From Actinomycetota bacterium (lineage in GTDB: Bacteria; Actinomycetota; Humimicrobiia; Humimicrobiales; Humimicrobiaceae), in NCBI GenBank assembly GCA_028717265.1, contig JAQUOE010000008.1, positions 1 through 51,152 of the forward strand: a stretch of DNA of 51,152 nucleotides, in the 5' to 3' direction. The notes below the pieces were generated by a model, which saw only the letters and a list, made by a program, of their open reading frames with translations, did not search any database and was not told the DNA's origin. A program made the position numbers and the translations under genes. Positions 29,674 through 40,403 of this stretch are shown here, in pieces (position 1 is the first letter of the stretch; each line of letters starts with the position of its first letter).

Positions 29674-30219
29674 TTATATTAAATTCAAGTAATCCCTGGA
29701 TAGGAGTATACCGATGATGGTTTTAGCATCCTTGATTTTACCGCTATTTATATAAGCGAGGGAATCTTTCATTTTTAATTCGACTATGTCTAAAAACTCG
29801 TCCTCATCCGGATTATTTTCTTTTCTTTCGAATCCAATTGCCAGATATAAGTATAATATTTCATCACAAAAACCAGGAGATGTATAGAAGGTAGTCAAAT
29901 GTATGATCTTTCCTCCTACCGCACCGATCTCTTCTTTTAATTCCCTTCTGGCACAGTCCGCAGCGTTCTCGTTTTTACCCAGCTTTCCCGCCGGTATTTC
30001 CAATAACGCACTGTTCGTGGGATATCTGAACTGCTTTACCAGTATTATTTTTCCTTCTCTGTTCAGCGGCACGATACCAACCGCACCCGGATGTTTGACC
30101 TTTTCCCTGGTAACGACTTTATCGTTTGGCAATTCTACTTCATCGAGATATAACTCGATTATTTTCCCCGTGAATATTTTTTTTGAGCTTATTTTTTTTT
30201 CAAAAAGTTTTTTTTCCAT
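29674..30219 (-). CDS. NUDIX hydrolase, ADP-ribose pyrophosphatase-like
   Basis: GKLGKNENAADCARRELKEEIGAVGG NUDIX box; VKHPGAVGIVPL. Confidence 0.93.
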   Translation of the reverse strand: MEKKLFEKKISSKKIFTGKIIELYLDEVELPNDKVVTREKVKHPGAVGIVPLNREGKIILVKQFRYPTNSALLEIPAGKLGKNENAADCARRELKEEIGAVGGKIIHLTTFYTSPGFCDEILYLYLAIGFERKENNPDEDEFLDIVELKMKDSLAYINSGKIKDAKTIIGILLSRDYLNLI

Positions 30220-30243
30220 AAGAAGTTTTAATTCCTGTAATGC

Positions 30244-31368
30244 CTACCCGATTTTGGATTTGCATATTTCAAGTATCAGCGCAGCAAGTTTCTCTAATTG
30301 TCTGACTGCTACAAATTCCTTATTTGTATGAATGTTCTCCATTCCATTGCTTAGATTTAATGATATTTTTCCTTTAGAGTTAAAGATATTGACATCACTT
30401 CCCCCTCCCGAAGATACAATCCTGGGTTTTATTTTCAATTTTACCATTGCGGCTTTAGCAATTTGTACTGGAACCTCATTTTCCCTTATCTTATATCCGT
30501 CATATTCCCTTACAATTTCATAATCCAGAATTGATCCTGTTTTGGCAGCACCTTTTTTTAGTTCACTTATCATTTCTTCGGTAATCCTTTGAAGTTCAGG
30601 TAGTTTTAGGCTTCTTGCTTCAAGTTCCAATTCCGTATTTTCAGCAACTATATTTCTGGCGGAACCCCCTTCTATTTTCCCTACGTTAGTTGTACTTTCC
30701 TTATCTATTCTGCCTATTTTCATATTTGCTACTGCTATAGCTGCAGCCTTTATGGAATTTATACCCTTTTCAGGCTCTATTCCGGCATGAGCTGATTTTC
30801 CTTTAAATCGTGCATAGATCGAATTTTGATAAGGTGCTTTATTTATTATTGAACCGATGTTTCCATCGCTATCGAATGCAAAGCCAATTTTTGCCTTGAT
30901 CGACTTCATATTGATGCATTTTGATCCCAGAACGCCTATCTCTTCGGAAATTGTAAAAACGACATAAATGTTTCCGGTAGAAATATTATTTTCTTTTATT
31001 ACTTCCAGGACTTCCAAAATTGCTGCAACTGCTATCTTATCATCACCACCCAATATACATTCTTTATTTTTATTTATTACTTTCCCATCCTTTATCTGTG
31101 GTATGATTTCCCCGTTCACATTTACCGTATCAAGGTGTGCCGAAAGAAAAATCGGTTTATTGCCTGACGGATTTTTGGAGCGGTATAATGCAATTATATT
31201 TCCTGTATTACTTCCAAATCTCTTTCCGCAATTGTCAATATTGACCTCAAGCCCTGATTTCTTAAGTTTCATTACAACATAATCGGCTATTTCTTTTTCA
31301 TTTTTTGATGGGCTTTTTATTTTTAAAAGTTCAATAAATGTTTCAAGAAGTCTTTTTTTATTTATCAT
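30244..31368 (-). CDS. M20-family peptidase (PepT-like)
   Basis: LSAHLDTV, CILGGDDKIAVAAILEV, FTISEEIGVLGSK, AFDSDGNIGSI, SAHAGIEPEKGINSI. Confidence 0.9.
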   Translation of the reverse strand: MINKKRLLETFIELLKIKSPSKNEKEIADYVVMKLKKSGLEVNIDNCGKRFGSNTGNIIALYRSKNPSGNKPIFLSAHLDTVNVNGEIIPQIKDGKVINKNKECILGGDDKIAVAAILEVLEVIKENNISTGNIYVVFTISEEIGVLGSKCINMKSIKAKIGFAFDSDGNIGSIINKAPYQNSIYARFKGKSAHAGIEPEKGINSIKAAAIAVANMKIGRIDKESTTNVGKIEGGSARNIVAENTELELEARSLKLPELQRITEEMISELKKGAAKTGSILDYEIVREYDGYKIRENEVPVQIAKAAMVKLKIKPRIVSSGGGSDVNIFNSKGKISLNLSNGMENIHTNKEFVAVRQLEKLAALILEICKSKIG

Positions 31369-32126
31369 GCTTTACTCTTTTGGTAATTAAATTTTCCAGA
31401 TCTTTTTGAATTATCACCTTTTAAAATTTTAAAAATATTTACGAATATTATACCAGCAACCAGCACTATAGTAGATATTATTGCTGAGCATAGAACAATC
31501 TTTATAAAGAAATCATAAAAAAAACCAAACGGGAACAGAGTTATTATGAGAGAACTACCGGAAAAAGTAAAATTACCCTGTGGAAAAAATATAAGATGAA
31601 AATTATCAAATAAAACAGGGAAATTTTTTCCGAGCAGATACAGGATTATGATAAAAAGAAGTATTAGTGCCGATGATATGATAAATGTTTTCCCGAGGTC
31701 CCTTATAAAGATTTTAATATTTTTATTTATTAACAGCACAAAACCAATAATTACCAGTATAATGCTTGAGAAGTATAAAATGAATATCTTTGTCAGCAGC
31801 TTCCTGACATCATTTAGATGATTTACTTCATCGGGCATAAAAAAAGCAACGGAACTCATGCTTTCTTTTGAATATCTGACCTGCAGGGAAGGATCAAGGT
31901 AATCCAACTCCTCCCGGTATTCAAAATACTTAAAAATTCTTTCCGTGACATTCAGCACATCCTCTTTATTCAACACTGAAAATACATCATTTTCTTCATA
32001 TAAAGTCGAATAATAATCCAGATTGAAAACATAGCAGGCAAGCGGTGTAAAAAAAATTATTATAATGAGAAAAATAGAATTTATTAGAATTAAAGTTATT
32101 TTAAACTTGCTATTTTTAAAATTCAT
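31365..32126 (-). CDS. DUF1461 / TIGR01906-like integral membrane protein
   Basis: Four-TM layout; EVNHLNDVRKL..., FDNFHLIFFPQGNFTFSGSSLIITLFPFGFFYD. Confidence 0.75.
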   Translation of the reverse strand: MNFKNSKFKITLILINSIFLIIIIFFTPLACYVFNLDYYSTLYEENDVFSVLNKEDVLNVTERIFKYFEYREELDYLDPSLQVRYSKESMSSVAFFMPDEVNHLNDVRKLLTKIFILYFSSIILVIIGFVLLINKNIKIFIRDLGKTFIISSALILLFIIILYLLGKNFPVLFDNFHLIFFPQGNFTFSGSSLIITLFPFGFFYDFFIKIVLCSAIISTIVLVAGIIFVNIFKILKGDNSKRSGKFNYQKSKA

Positions 32127-32128
32127 TT

Positions 32129-33751
32129 TTATTTCTTTATTTTCCTGGACGAATATTCTATAGAGGCACCTATGAAATCTCTGAATAAAGGATGCGGCCT
32201 GTCGGGCCTTGATTTAAACTCAGGATGAAATTGAACCGCAACAAACCATGGGTGATCTTTTATTTCAACAATTTCTGCCAGATTCTTTTCGGGATTGACT
32301 CCGGTTACTATCATTCCTGCTTTTTCCAGTTTACCCCTGTAATAATTATTTAATTCGTATCTGTGTCTGTGTCTTTCGAAAATAATTTTTTTTCTGTAAG
32401 CCTTATAAGCTTTGGAATCAATACTCAATTTGCATTTATAGCTGCCAAGCCTCATTGTACCGCCTTTATCATCTATATTTTTCTGATCATTCATTAAATC
32501 GATAACAGGATTTATTGTATCAGGCGCAAATTCCGTGCTGTTTGCATCTTTCAGGCCAAGAACATTTCTTCCGAATTCGATTACCGCACATTGCATTCCA
32601 AGACATATTCCCAGGAATGGTATTTTACTTTCTCTTGCACATTTTATCGCATTTATTTTTCCATTTATTCCTCTGAACCCAAAACCATAGGGGACCAGTA
32701 TGCCGTCCATATTGATAAATATATTATCGTCCGGACAGCTTTCATCGATGAGTTCAGAGTTTATCCATGTCAATTTGACATTTTTTTTGAAAAAATACCC
32801 GCCATGATTCAAAGACTCTACAATACTTATATAAGCATCCTTTAATTTTGTATATTTACCGACTATTCCTATTTCCACCTGACCATCCAGATGATGTATC
32901 GTACCTACGAGTTTTTTCCAGCTCTTAAGATCTGACCTTCCGGTTTTCAATTTCAATTTAGATAAAACCCTTGAATCAAGCTTTTCTTTCTGAAGCATTA
33001 AAGGAACCTCGTAAATATGTCTGGCGTCAATGGCTTCTATGGTATCTTCTTTCTCTATATCGCAGAAAAGGCTTATTTTATCTTTTATACTGTCAGTTAA
33101 TTTCGTTTCACTTCTGCATATTATAATATCGGGCTGAATTCCTATGCTTCTCAGTTCTTTAACGCTGTGCTGTGTTGGTTTTGATTTCAATTCCTCGGTA
33201 GTTTTTAAATAAGGTATATAGGTCACATGTATGTACAGGACATTTTCTTTCCCTATATCTTTTTTGAACTGCCTTATCGCTTCAAGGAAGGGCAGACTTT
33301 CTATATCCCCGACTGTTCCTCCGATTTCAGTAATGATGATATCGGTTTTTTTCCTCATCAGAGTCTTTTTGATGCTGTTTTTTATTTCATCCGTCACATG
33401 CGGGATAACCTGTATAGTAGCTCCAAGAAATTTGCCTTTTCTTTCATTATCTATTACTTCCTTATAAATTCTTCCGGAAGTGAAATTATTATATTTTGAC
33501 AGATCTTCATCTGTAAATCTTTCATAATGCCCCAGATCAAGATCTGTTTCACCTCCATCATCGGTTACGAAGACTTCCCCATGCTGAAGCGGATTCATCG
33601 TTCCGGGATCGATGTTTATATACGGATCGAATTTCTGTATGGTTACACTATAACCTCTTGATTTCAGTAATCTTCCAAGTGATGCTGAACATATACCTTT
33701 TCCCAGCGAAGATAGAACTCCTCCTGTGACAAAAATAAATTTAGTTTTCAA
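32129..33751 (-). CDS. pyrG: CTP synthase
   Basis: [46 protein letters not shown]. Confidence 0.98.
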   Translation of the reverse strand: MKTKFIFVTGGVLSSLGKGICSASLGRLLKSRGYSVTIQKFDPYINIDPGTMNPLQHGEVFVTDDGGETDLDLGHYERFTDEDLSKYNNFTSGRIYKEVIDNERKGKFLGATIQVIPHVTDEIKNSIKKTLMRKKTDIIITEIGGTVGDIESLPFLEAIRQFKKDIGKENVLYIHVTYIPYLKTTEELKSKPTQHSVKELRSIGIQPDIIICRSETKLTDSIKDKISLFCDIEKEDTIEAIDARHIYEVPLMLQKEKLDSRVLSKLKLKTGRSDLKSWKKLVGTIHHLDGQVEIGIVGKYTKLKDAYISIVESLNHGGYFFKKNVKLTWINSELIDESCPDDNIFINMDGILVPYGFGFRGINGKINAIKCARESKIPFLGICLGMQCAVIEFGRNVLGLKDANSTEFAPDTINPVIDLMNDQKNIDDKGGTMRLGSYKCKLSIDSKAYKAYRKKIIFERHRHRYELNNYYRGKLEKAGMIVTGVNPEKNLAEIVEIKDHPWFVAVQFHPEFKSRPDRPHPLFRDFIGASIEYSSRKIKK

Positions 33752-35522
33752 TTTTTATCTTCCTCTCTGTTAAATCACCTTTAATTGTATTACATTTATC
33801 CAGAAGTTCTTCGGCATGTTTGATTGAAATATCACTTTCTTCCAGCCCGCTCATCATTCGGGAAATCTCTTTTATCTTGCTGCCAAAATCGAGCTTTTTT
33901 ATCTTTATCTTGGTCCTCTTGATGTCAATGAATTTATCTATGAAGTAATGAACATCGGAAAAACATGCAATTTGTGCAAGGTGGGTAATAGCTATTATCT
34001 GGCAGTTTCGCGATATCTTATATAATTTTTCCCCTACGATTAGCGAAGTTGCACCGCCGATACCTGCATCTATTTCATCGAATATCATGGTGGTAATATT
34101 ATCAACGGAACTTATCACAGATTTTAAAGCAAGCATGATCCTTGATATTTCCCCTCCTGAAGCGATTTTTCTGAGCGGTCTTTCTGTTTCTCCTTTGTTC
34201 AAAGATATCAAAAATTCTATATTATCTATCCCATTTCTGGTAAATCTTATCTTTTCTCCATTTATTTCTATTCCATCGTCGCCGACATTATCAATCCCGA
34301 TAAGTTTGTGTTCCGGTTGAAAAGATACAGATTTAAAACCAAGATCCGTCATCTCATCGGTGACTTTATTTTTTAGATCGAACATCGCCTCCTTTCTCAA
34401 TTCACTCAATGTCAGACCCTTTTCTATCAAAATCTTCCTGGCTTCGTCACACAGGATCTTCTTTTTTTCAATCTCACTATCAAGATTCTCGAAACTATCG
34501 ATTTCCTCTTTTAGTTTTTCTGCATGTCCGTTAATCGACTCCAAATCAAGGTTGTATTTTCTTTTTATTTCCACCAGCTTGAATAATCTTTCCTGAATAC
34601 TATCAAGCCTTTCCGCACTAAAGTCAAAATCAGCGATATAATCATTCAGATGATGATTTAGCTCTCCTATAAGATCGCTGATGGATGTTATTTTACCGGT
34701 GAATTTATTAAACTTATTATCAATTTCAGCAAGTTCCTCTATATTTTTATCAAGAACAGCCAGTTTATCTATAATCGATCGATTATTTACGTCTTCCCCT
34801 TCCAGAATTTTCTTACCTTCTGATGCCAGTTTAAAAATCTTTTCATAATTTTTAAGTATTCTTACTTCATTTTCTAAAATTTTTTCTTCATTATCTTTTA
34901 TATTCAGCTTTTTTATTTCTTCATATCTGTAATTCAAATCTTTTAGTTTTTCTTCTCTTATATCCTTAAGTTCTTTTAATTTTAAAAATTCTTCCATTCT
35001 TCTGAGATATTCTTCCAATTTTTCTGAATATTCTTTTTTTACATCTGATACCCTTTCACTCCCAAACCTGTCCACTATTTCTATATGAGTCTTATGATCA
35101 AGCAAATATTGATGATCGTGTTGACCATGGATATCGAGGAATAATTCACCAACTTTTTTTAAACTGCTAACCTGCGTAAAAATCCCATTTATAAATGCTC
35201 TGTTTCTTCCGATTTTCGTTACTTCTCTTGTTATTGCTATTTCATCCGATGTGTCGTCTTTCCCGATCAGATTCTGATACAGTAAATAATCCAAAACTGC
35301 AGGATTATTGCTGAAATCAAAATACCCCTGGACCAATAGATTATCGGCGCCATCTCTTATAAGGTCTACATCTGCACGTTCACCTATAAGAAGATTTATT
35401 GCTTCAATTATAAGAGTTTTTCCTGCTCCTGTTTCTCCGGTCAGGATGTTCAGGCCCCTGCCAAATTTTATTTTTACGTCATCTATTATTGCAAAGTTTT
35501 TTACCTGTAATTCTTTTAACAT
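33741..35522 (-). CDS. recN: DNA repair protein RecN
   Basis: [77 protein letters not shown]. Confidence 0.96.
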   Translation of the reverse strand: MLKELQVKNFAIIDDVKIKFGRGLNILTGETGAGKTLIIEAINLLIGERADVDLIRDGADNLLVQGYFDFSNNPAVLDYLLYQNLIGKDDTSDEIAITREVTKIGRNRAFINGIFTQVSSLKKVGELFLDIHGQHDHQYLLDHKTHIEIVDRFGSERVSDVKKEYSEKLEEYLRRMEEFLKLKELKDIREEKLKDLNYRYEEIKKLNIKDNEEKILENEVRILKNYEKIFKLASEGKKILEGEDVNNRSIIDKLAVLDKNIEELAEIDNKFNKFTGKITSISDLIGELNHHLNDYIADFDFSAERLDSIQERLFKLVEIKRKYNLDLESINGHAEKLKEEIDSFENLDSEIEKKKILCDEARKILIEKGLTLSELRKEAMFDLKNKVTDEMTDLGFKSVSFQPEHKLIGIDNVGDDGIEINGEKIRFTRNGIDNIEFLISLNKGETERPLRKIASGGEISRIMLALKSVISSVDNITTMIFDEIDAGIGGATSLIVGEKLYKISRNCQIIAITHLAQIACFSDVHYFIDKFIDIKRTKIKIKKLDFGSKIKEISRMMSGLEESDISIKHAEELLDKCNTIKGDLTERKIKIEN

Positions 35523-35550
35523 ATTGATAAAACCACCTAGTTATGCTTAT

Positions 35551-36426
35551 TTAAATTTTTTCAATAAATTTTTCTTTGAATACTTTTAAAAAAGTATCTT
35601 TATTAAAAGTTATAAGATTTAATTTTGACCTGGATTTTTTTACTTTAAATATATAATCCGGCTTAATACTGATCTGTATCGTTTTACCATCGACACTCAC
35701 ACCATCTGTTTCATTTCTGGAACTTACCATTATTTCCAATTCATTATCGGGACCAAGGATTATACTTCTGCTGAGTAATGTATGGGGGCATATAGGGGTT
35801 ATGATTATTACTTCACTTTTTGGTTCTACAATCGGTCCACCTGCCGAAAGCGAATATGCCGTGGAACCGGTCGGTGTAGATATTATTATCCCATCCGCAG
35901 CAAATTTTTTTATCGATATCTTATTTACTATGATCTCAAATCTTATTATTTTACCAAGCGTTGATCTTGTTATCGCGAATTCATTTAATGCAAGATAAGG
36001 AAGCTTTTTATTTTCTATTATCTGATCATCCTTAAAAAATCTTCCCTCAAGCAGCATTCTTTTTTCTATTTTATATTTATTTTTCAGTAATCTATCCAGG
36101 GCTTCATTTATATTGCATTTATCTACTACGGTCAGAAATCCCAGATTCCCTACATTTATTCCAAGTACGGGGATTTCTTTTAAGAAAGAATATTTTGATG
36201 CCCGGAGGAACGTGCCATCTCCCCCTATCGATATTATTACATCATTTTTATTGCTAAATTCACTTTCGGATACTGAAGGCAACCCAAAAATTTCGGGCAT
36301 TTTGTCTGTCTCTACGAAAAATATCCTGATATCACGATCTTTCTTTATCAGATAATCATGGATCTTTCCGGCAATTTCTATTGCTTCCCGTTTTTCATTA
36401 TTTGAAATTATTCCAATATTTTTCAT
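35551..36426 (-). CDS. nadK: NAD(+)/NADH kinase
   Basis: ISIGGDGTFLRASK, GINVGNLGFLT, TPTGSTAYSLSAGGPIV. Confidence 0.96.
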   Translation of the reverse strand: MKNIGIISNNEKREAIEIAGKIHDYLIKKDRDIRIFFVETDKMPEIFGLPSVSESEFSNKNDVIISIGGDGTFLRASKYSFLKEIPVLGINVGNLGFLTVVDKCNINEALDRLLKNKYKIEKRMLLEGRFFKDDQIIENKKLPYLALNEFAITRSTLGKIIRFEIIVNKISIKKFAADGIIISTPTGSTAYSLSAGGPIVEPKSEVIIITPICPHTLLSRSIILGPDNELEIMVSSRNETDGVSVDGKTIQISIKPDYIFKVKKSRSKLNLITFNKDTFLKVFKEKFIEKI

Positions 36427-37220
36427 TTTTTTTCTTGAGACTGATTGAAATATCGATGTGCGCTATCAACCACATCTTTGATTATTTTATCATAATTTGA
36501 AACAGTTTCAGCCTCTTTAAAAGATTTTATCAAAAAAATCCAGAATTCAATATTACCCCTGGAACCTTTTATCTTAGAGAAAGTGAAATTTTTTATTTTA
36601 ATGGGGAATTTTGTTACAAATTCCGTTATTTCTACCAATACTTTCTGATGCAGATATTTATTTCTTATTATACCCCTGCTTTCTACTTCCTCTTTTGCGA
36701 GCTCGAATTGCGGCTTTACAAGGAGTAAAATTTCTCCATTTGTATCGGTTAATTCAAGAATTTTATTAAAAATCTTTTTTATGGAAATAAAAGAAACATC
36801 TACAACCGTTATATTTGAGGTAAACGGAAGCTTACCGATATCAAGATTTCTTATATTTGTTCTTTCCAGAACAGTTACAAGAGGAGAATTTCTTATTTGC
36901 CATGATAACTGGCCATATCCGACATCGATATCGATAATTTTTTCCGCACCGTTTTGCAATAAAAAATCCGTAAATCCACCCGTAGAAGATCCTATATCTA
37001 TGGCTCTTTTACCTTCTGCACTCAGTCCTAATTCTTTAAATACTCCCTCTAATTTCAAACCACCTCTGGAAACATATGGTTTTTCTGAAGTTATATCTAT
37101 CGCAGAATCTGGATCAATCGTTTTTCCTGGCTTTTGGATCGTAATACCTTCAACCTTCACTTTACCCTCCAGTATTAATGCCAGTGCATTTTTTTCTGTA
37201 GATACCAGGTTCTTTTCCAA
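36423..37220 (-). CDS. TlyA-family rRNA (cytidine-2'-O)-methyltransferase/hemolysin (true start uncertain)
   Basis: S4-like N-terminus; KPYVSRGGLKLEGVFKELGLSAEGKRAIDIGSSTGGFTDFLLQNGA; track start at 37220 is a TTG codon. Confidence 0.9.
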   Translation of the reverse strand: MEKNLVSTEKNALALILEGKVKVEGITIQKPGKTIDPDSAIDITSEKPYVSRGGLKLEGVFKELGLSAEGKRAIDIGSSTGGFTDFLLQNGAEKIIDIDVGYGQLSWQIRNSPLVTVLERTNIRNLDIGKLPFTSNITVVDVSFISIKKIFNKILELTDTNGEILLLVKPQFELAKEEVESRGIIRNKYLHQKVLVEITEFVTKFPIKIKNFTFSKIKGSRGNIEFWIFLIKSFKEAETVSNYDKIIKDVVDSAHRYFNQSQEKK

Positions 37221-37276
37221 AAGTAAATTTATTATTTTCTTCTTTTTTACATTTTTTATACCCTTTTTGATATCTT

Positions 37277-38218
37277 TCAGGCCTCTCTTAACAGTAAAAA
37301 ATTAGCAATATTAACCAGCAATTCATAATCTATTTTCATACTCTTCAAGATAGTAATTGCCTTATTTATTTTATCGGCTGCAATTTCTTTTGATCGGGAA
37401 ATACCCCACATTTCAGGATAGGTATTTTTTCCTTTCAATGTAATCTTCCCTGCTTTTTCTCCCACCATATTGCTGTCAGCGGTCACATCTAAAATATCAT
37501 CGGTTATTTGAAAAGCAAGACCCAGATTTCTCGCATATTCAGTAAATTTTTCAAGATATTCATCACTTGTCCCGCATAACACTGCCGCACACCTGACGGA
37601 AGCGATTATTAATTTTCCTGTTTTTTTCTGGTGCATATATTCTAACTGCTTCGAATTCATTTTTTTACCGCTATAATAAACATCTATTACCTGACCGGCC
37701 ACCATGCCTTCGACGCCCGATGCATGGGCAATTTCCTCCAGGACTCTTATTTTTGTTCCATTATCCGTTTTTTGATATTTTATTATCAGACTGATTGCCT
37801 CTGCAAATAAAGCATCACCGGTAAGTATTGCTATATCTTCACTGAATTTCTTATGGCATGAAGGTTTGCCCCGTCTGAAATCGTCATTGTCCATAGAAGG
37901 AAGATCGTCATGTATAAGGGAGTAGGTATGGATAAATTCAATTGCACATGCAGTGGGAAGAAAGGCATGATAATCTTTCCCGATACTGATTGCCGTAAGC
38001 AAGCATAATACCGGTCTGAATCTCTTTCCGTTATTCTCTATACTGTATTCAATTGCATCCCTTAAAATTCCCGGAATTCTTTTATATTTTTTTATATAAT
38101 ATCTTAAGCTATCGTTTATTTCTTTTATTAAAAATTCCGGATAAAGCCCATTTTTATTTAAATCATTTATTTTTATGTCAGACATCAAAAATTTATTCCA
38201 TGGATGGAAGTATCTCAT
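37277..38218 (-). CDS. Polyprenyl synthetase (farnesyl/geranyl diphosphate synthase-type)
   Basis: SLIHDDLPSMDNDDFRRGKPSCHKKF (FARM) and ITDDILDVTAD (SARM). Confidence 0.94.
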   Translation of the reverse strand: MRYFHPWNKFLMSDIKINDLNKNGLYPEFLIKEINDSLRYYIKKYKRIPGILRDAIEYSIENNGKRFRPVLCLLTAISIGKDYHAFLPTACAIEFIHTYSLIHDDLPSMDNDDFRRGKPSCHKKFSEDIAILTGDALFAEAISLIIKYQKTDNGTKIRVLEEIAHASGVEGMVAGQVIDVYYSGKKMNSKQLEYMHQKKTGKLIIASVRCAAVLCGTSDEYLEKFTEYARNLGLAFQITDDILDVTADSNMVGEKAGKITLKGKNTYPEMWGISRSKEIAADKINKAITILKSMKIDYELLVNIANFLLLREA

Positions 38219-38622
38219 CCATTCATATTATTTAAAATTTTTCCTAAAATACCATTTATAAATTTTGGAGTATCTTCTTTTTGTCCCAGACTTTTAGCAA
38301 TCTCTATAGCCTCGTCGACTGAAACCTTTAAAGGTATATCATCTTCATATAACATTTCATAAATAGCCACTCGTAAAATATTTCTATCGATAATCGCTAT
38401 TCTTTCAAGGGACCAATTTTTGACAACATCCATAATCATGCCGTCTATTCTTTTTTTATATTTATCCACTCCCTTTACCAGTTTTAAAGTAAACAGGTCG
38501 TATTCCTTACCTGCCATCGAATTACTTTCCAGGATCTCGTTTATTTTTTTTTCAAGCAAATCTCTTTGATACAATACTATTATTGCATTTTCTCTGCTTT
38601 TTCTTCTGGCAATCCTGGGCAT
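38215..38622 (-). CDS. nusB: Transcription antitermination factor NusB
   Basis: RRKSRENAIIVLYQRDL...AIIDRNILRVAIYEMLYEDDIPLKVSVDEAIEIAKSLG. Confidence 0.94.
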   Translation of the reverse strand: MPRIARRKSRENAIIVLYQRDLLEKKINEILESNSMAGKEYDLFTLKLVKGVDKYKKRIDGMIMDVVKNWSLERIAIIDRNILRVAIYEMLYEDDIPLKVSVDEAIEIAKSLGQKEDTPKFINGILGKILNNMNG

Positions 38623-38651
38623 GATCTTTAATATAATATATTTAATATTGA

Positions 38652-39212
38652 TCAGGTACTTATTCTGGTCAAATATTCCCCATTTCTGGTATCGATTTTT
38701 ATTACATCTCCGGTATTAATAAATAATGGGACCATGACTTTAGCTCCTGTTTCTATAACTGCGGGTTTAAAACTTGAACTTACCGTATCACCTTTTATTC
38801 CCGGTTCGGTTTTTACTACCCTTGTTTCTATAGTAATGGGAAGATCTATCGAAATCGGTTTTCCCTTATAAAATATAACTGCCAGTTCCATATTTTCCAT
38901 TAAATAATCTTTCTGGTCCTCAAGTATTTTTTCGCTTAGCTGGATCTGTTCATATGTCCCGGTATCCATGAAATTATAATGCTGATCCTTATACAGGTAC
39001 TGCATTCTTTTAGTTTCCAGTATCGCCTGTTCCATTTTCTCACCTGCCCGAAAAGTTTTTTCGATAATGGTTCCTGTGCTCAGATCCTTTAATTTCGTCC
39101 TGACAAAAGCGCCGCCTTTGCCGGGCTTTACATGTTGGAAATACAATATTTTGTATAACTCACTATCATATACTATTGTCATTCCGTTCTTAAAATTACT
39201 GGTGTTTATCAT
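38652..39212 (-). CDS. efp: Elongation factor P
   Basis: QHVKPGKGGAFVRTKLKDLSTGTIIEKTFRAGEK; C-terminal GDVIKIDTRNGEYLTR. Confidence 0.97.
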   Translation of the reverse strand: MINTSNFKNGMTIVYDSELYKILYFQHVKPGKGGAFVRTKLKDLSTGTIIEKTFRAGEKMEQAILETKRMQYLYKDQHYNFMDTGTYEQIQLSEKILEDQKDYLMENMELAVIFYKGKPISIDLPITIETRVVKTEPGIKGDTVSSSFKPAVIETGAKVMVPLFINTGDVIKIDTRNGEYLTRIST

Positions 39213-39244
39213 ATATTTCCTTACATTTTTCTATAATTGCATAT

Positions 39245-40357
39245 TTAATCCGATATAAAAAAAACTTTACTTGAATTGCTCAATATCTCACAGCCGTTCT
39301 TCTTTACCAGAACCGTATCCTCTATTCTTACACCGCCGAAATTTTCTATATAGACACCGGGTTCGATAGTTATGACCATATTTTCTTTCAAAAATGCTTT
39401 GCTTTTGCTACCTATTACCGGGTCCTCATGTATCTCCAGGCCCACCCCATGACCAAGTCCATGGCCAAAATTATCTCCGTAACCTTTCGACTTTATTAAC
39501 TTTCTTGCTGCGTTATCCAGATCCCGGCAACTGATACCTTCCCTGCATTCTCCGATTGCCAGGAGCTGTGCCTCTAAAACTATATCATAAATTTTCTTAA
39601 ATTCATTACAAATTTTATTACTTCTGATACAAATCGTTCTCGTCATATCAGAGCAATAATTTTCGAATTTGCACCCGAAATCCATAAGTATCAAACCTTT
39701 TTTTATCTTCGTTTTCCCTGGTATATAATGAGGTATGGAAGAATTCTTATCATAGGCAACAATTATATCGAACGATTTACCGCCGGAATTATTTTTTATC
39801 ATCAGCTCTTCCATCCTGCATGCAAGTTCTATTTCTTTATATGTGTTTATTTCAGATGCATCTGGATCAATTATATCCTGATAAACCTTATCGGCTATCC
39901 TGCATGCTTTCCTGATACTGGTTATTTCGATTTCGTCTTTTATAACTCTTAATTTTTCAATCACGCCTTCGATACCTGCAAGTTTTTTGCTCTGTTCCAA
40001 TAATAATTTCTCTAATCTGTTAAAATCTGCAAAACTTATATTCTTTCCGTTTAACTTCAAGCTCTTAAAACTATGACCTTCCAATATTTCAGCAAGTTTA
40101 CCGAATTTATTTTTCCTGCAGCATACTATTTTTATATTTTTAATATTAATTGATTTTTTCGCCTGTTCCAGATATATAAAATGGACCAGCAGATAAAGGC
40201 TATCCCCTGTAAGCAGCAACAGGCTTCCTGAATCTTTGCCATAAAAACCGGTGAGGTAGAAAATATTTTCGTCACCGGTTATTAAATAACTTTGAACTCC
40301 TTTTTCTTTAAGGAAATTTTTTAACTTTCCAATCCTTGAAGTAAATAACTCAACCAC
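39245..40357 (-). CDS. Xaa-Pro aminopeptidase family (M24)
   Basis: LMDFGCKFENYCSDMTRTI, GHGLGHGVGLEIHEDP, MVITIEPGVYIENFGGVRIEDTV. Confidence 0.95.
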   Translation of the reverse strand: MVELFTSRIGKLKNFLKEKGVQSYLITGDENIFYLTGFYGKDSGSLLLLTGDSLYLLVHFIYLEQAKKSINIKNIKIVCCRKNKFGKLAEILEGHSFKSLKLNGKNISFADFNRLEKLLLEQSKKLAGIEGVIEKLRVIKDEIEITSIRKACRIADKVYQDIIDPDASEINTYKEIELACRMEELMIKNNSGGKSFDIIVAYDKNSSIPHYIPGKTKIKKGLILMDFGCKFENYCSDMTRTICIRSNKICNEFKKIYDIVLEAQLLAIGECREGISCRDLDNAARKLIKSKGYGDNFGHGLGHGVGLEIHEDPVIGSKSKAFLKENMVITIEPGVYIENFGGVRIEDTVLVKKNGCEILSNSSKVFFISD

Positions 40358-40403
40358 TTTTACCTGAAATTATTCTATCGTTTTTCATATAACTAAAAAT
40401 ATA

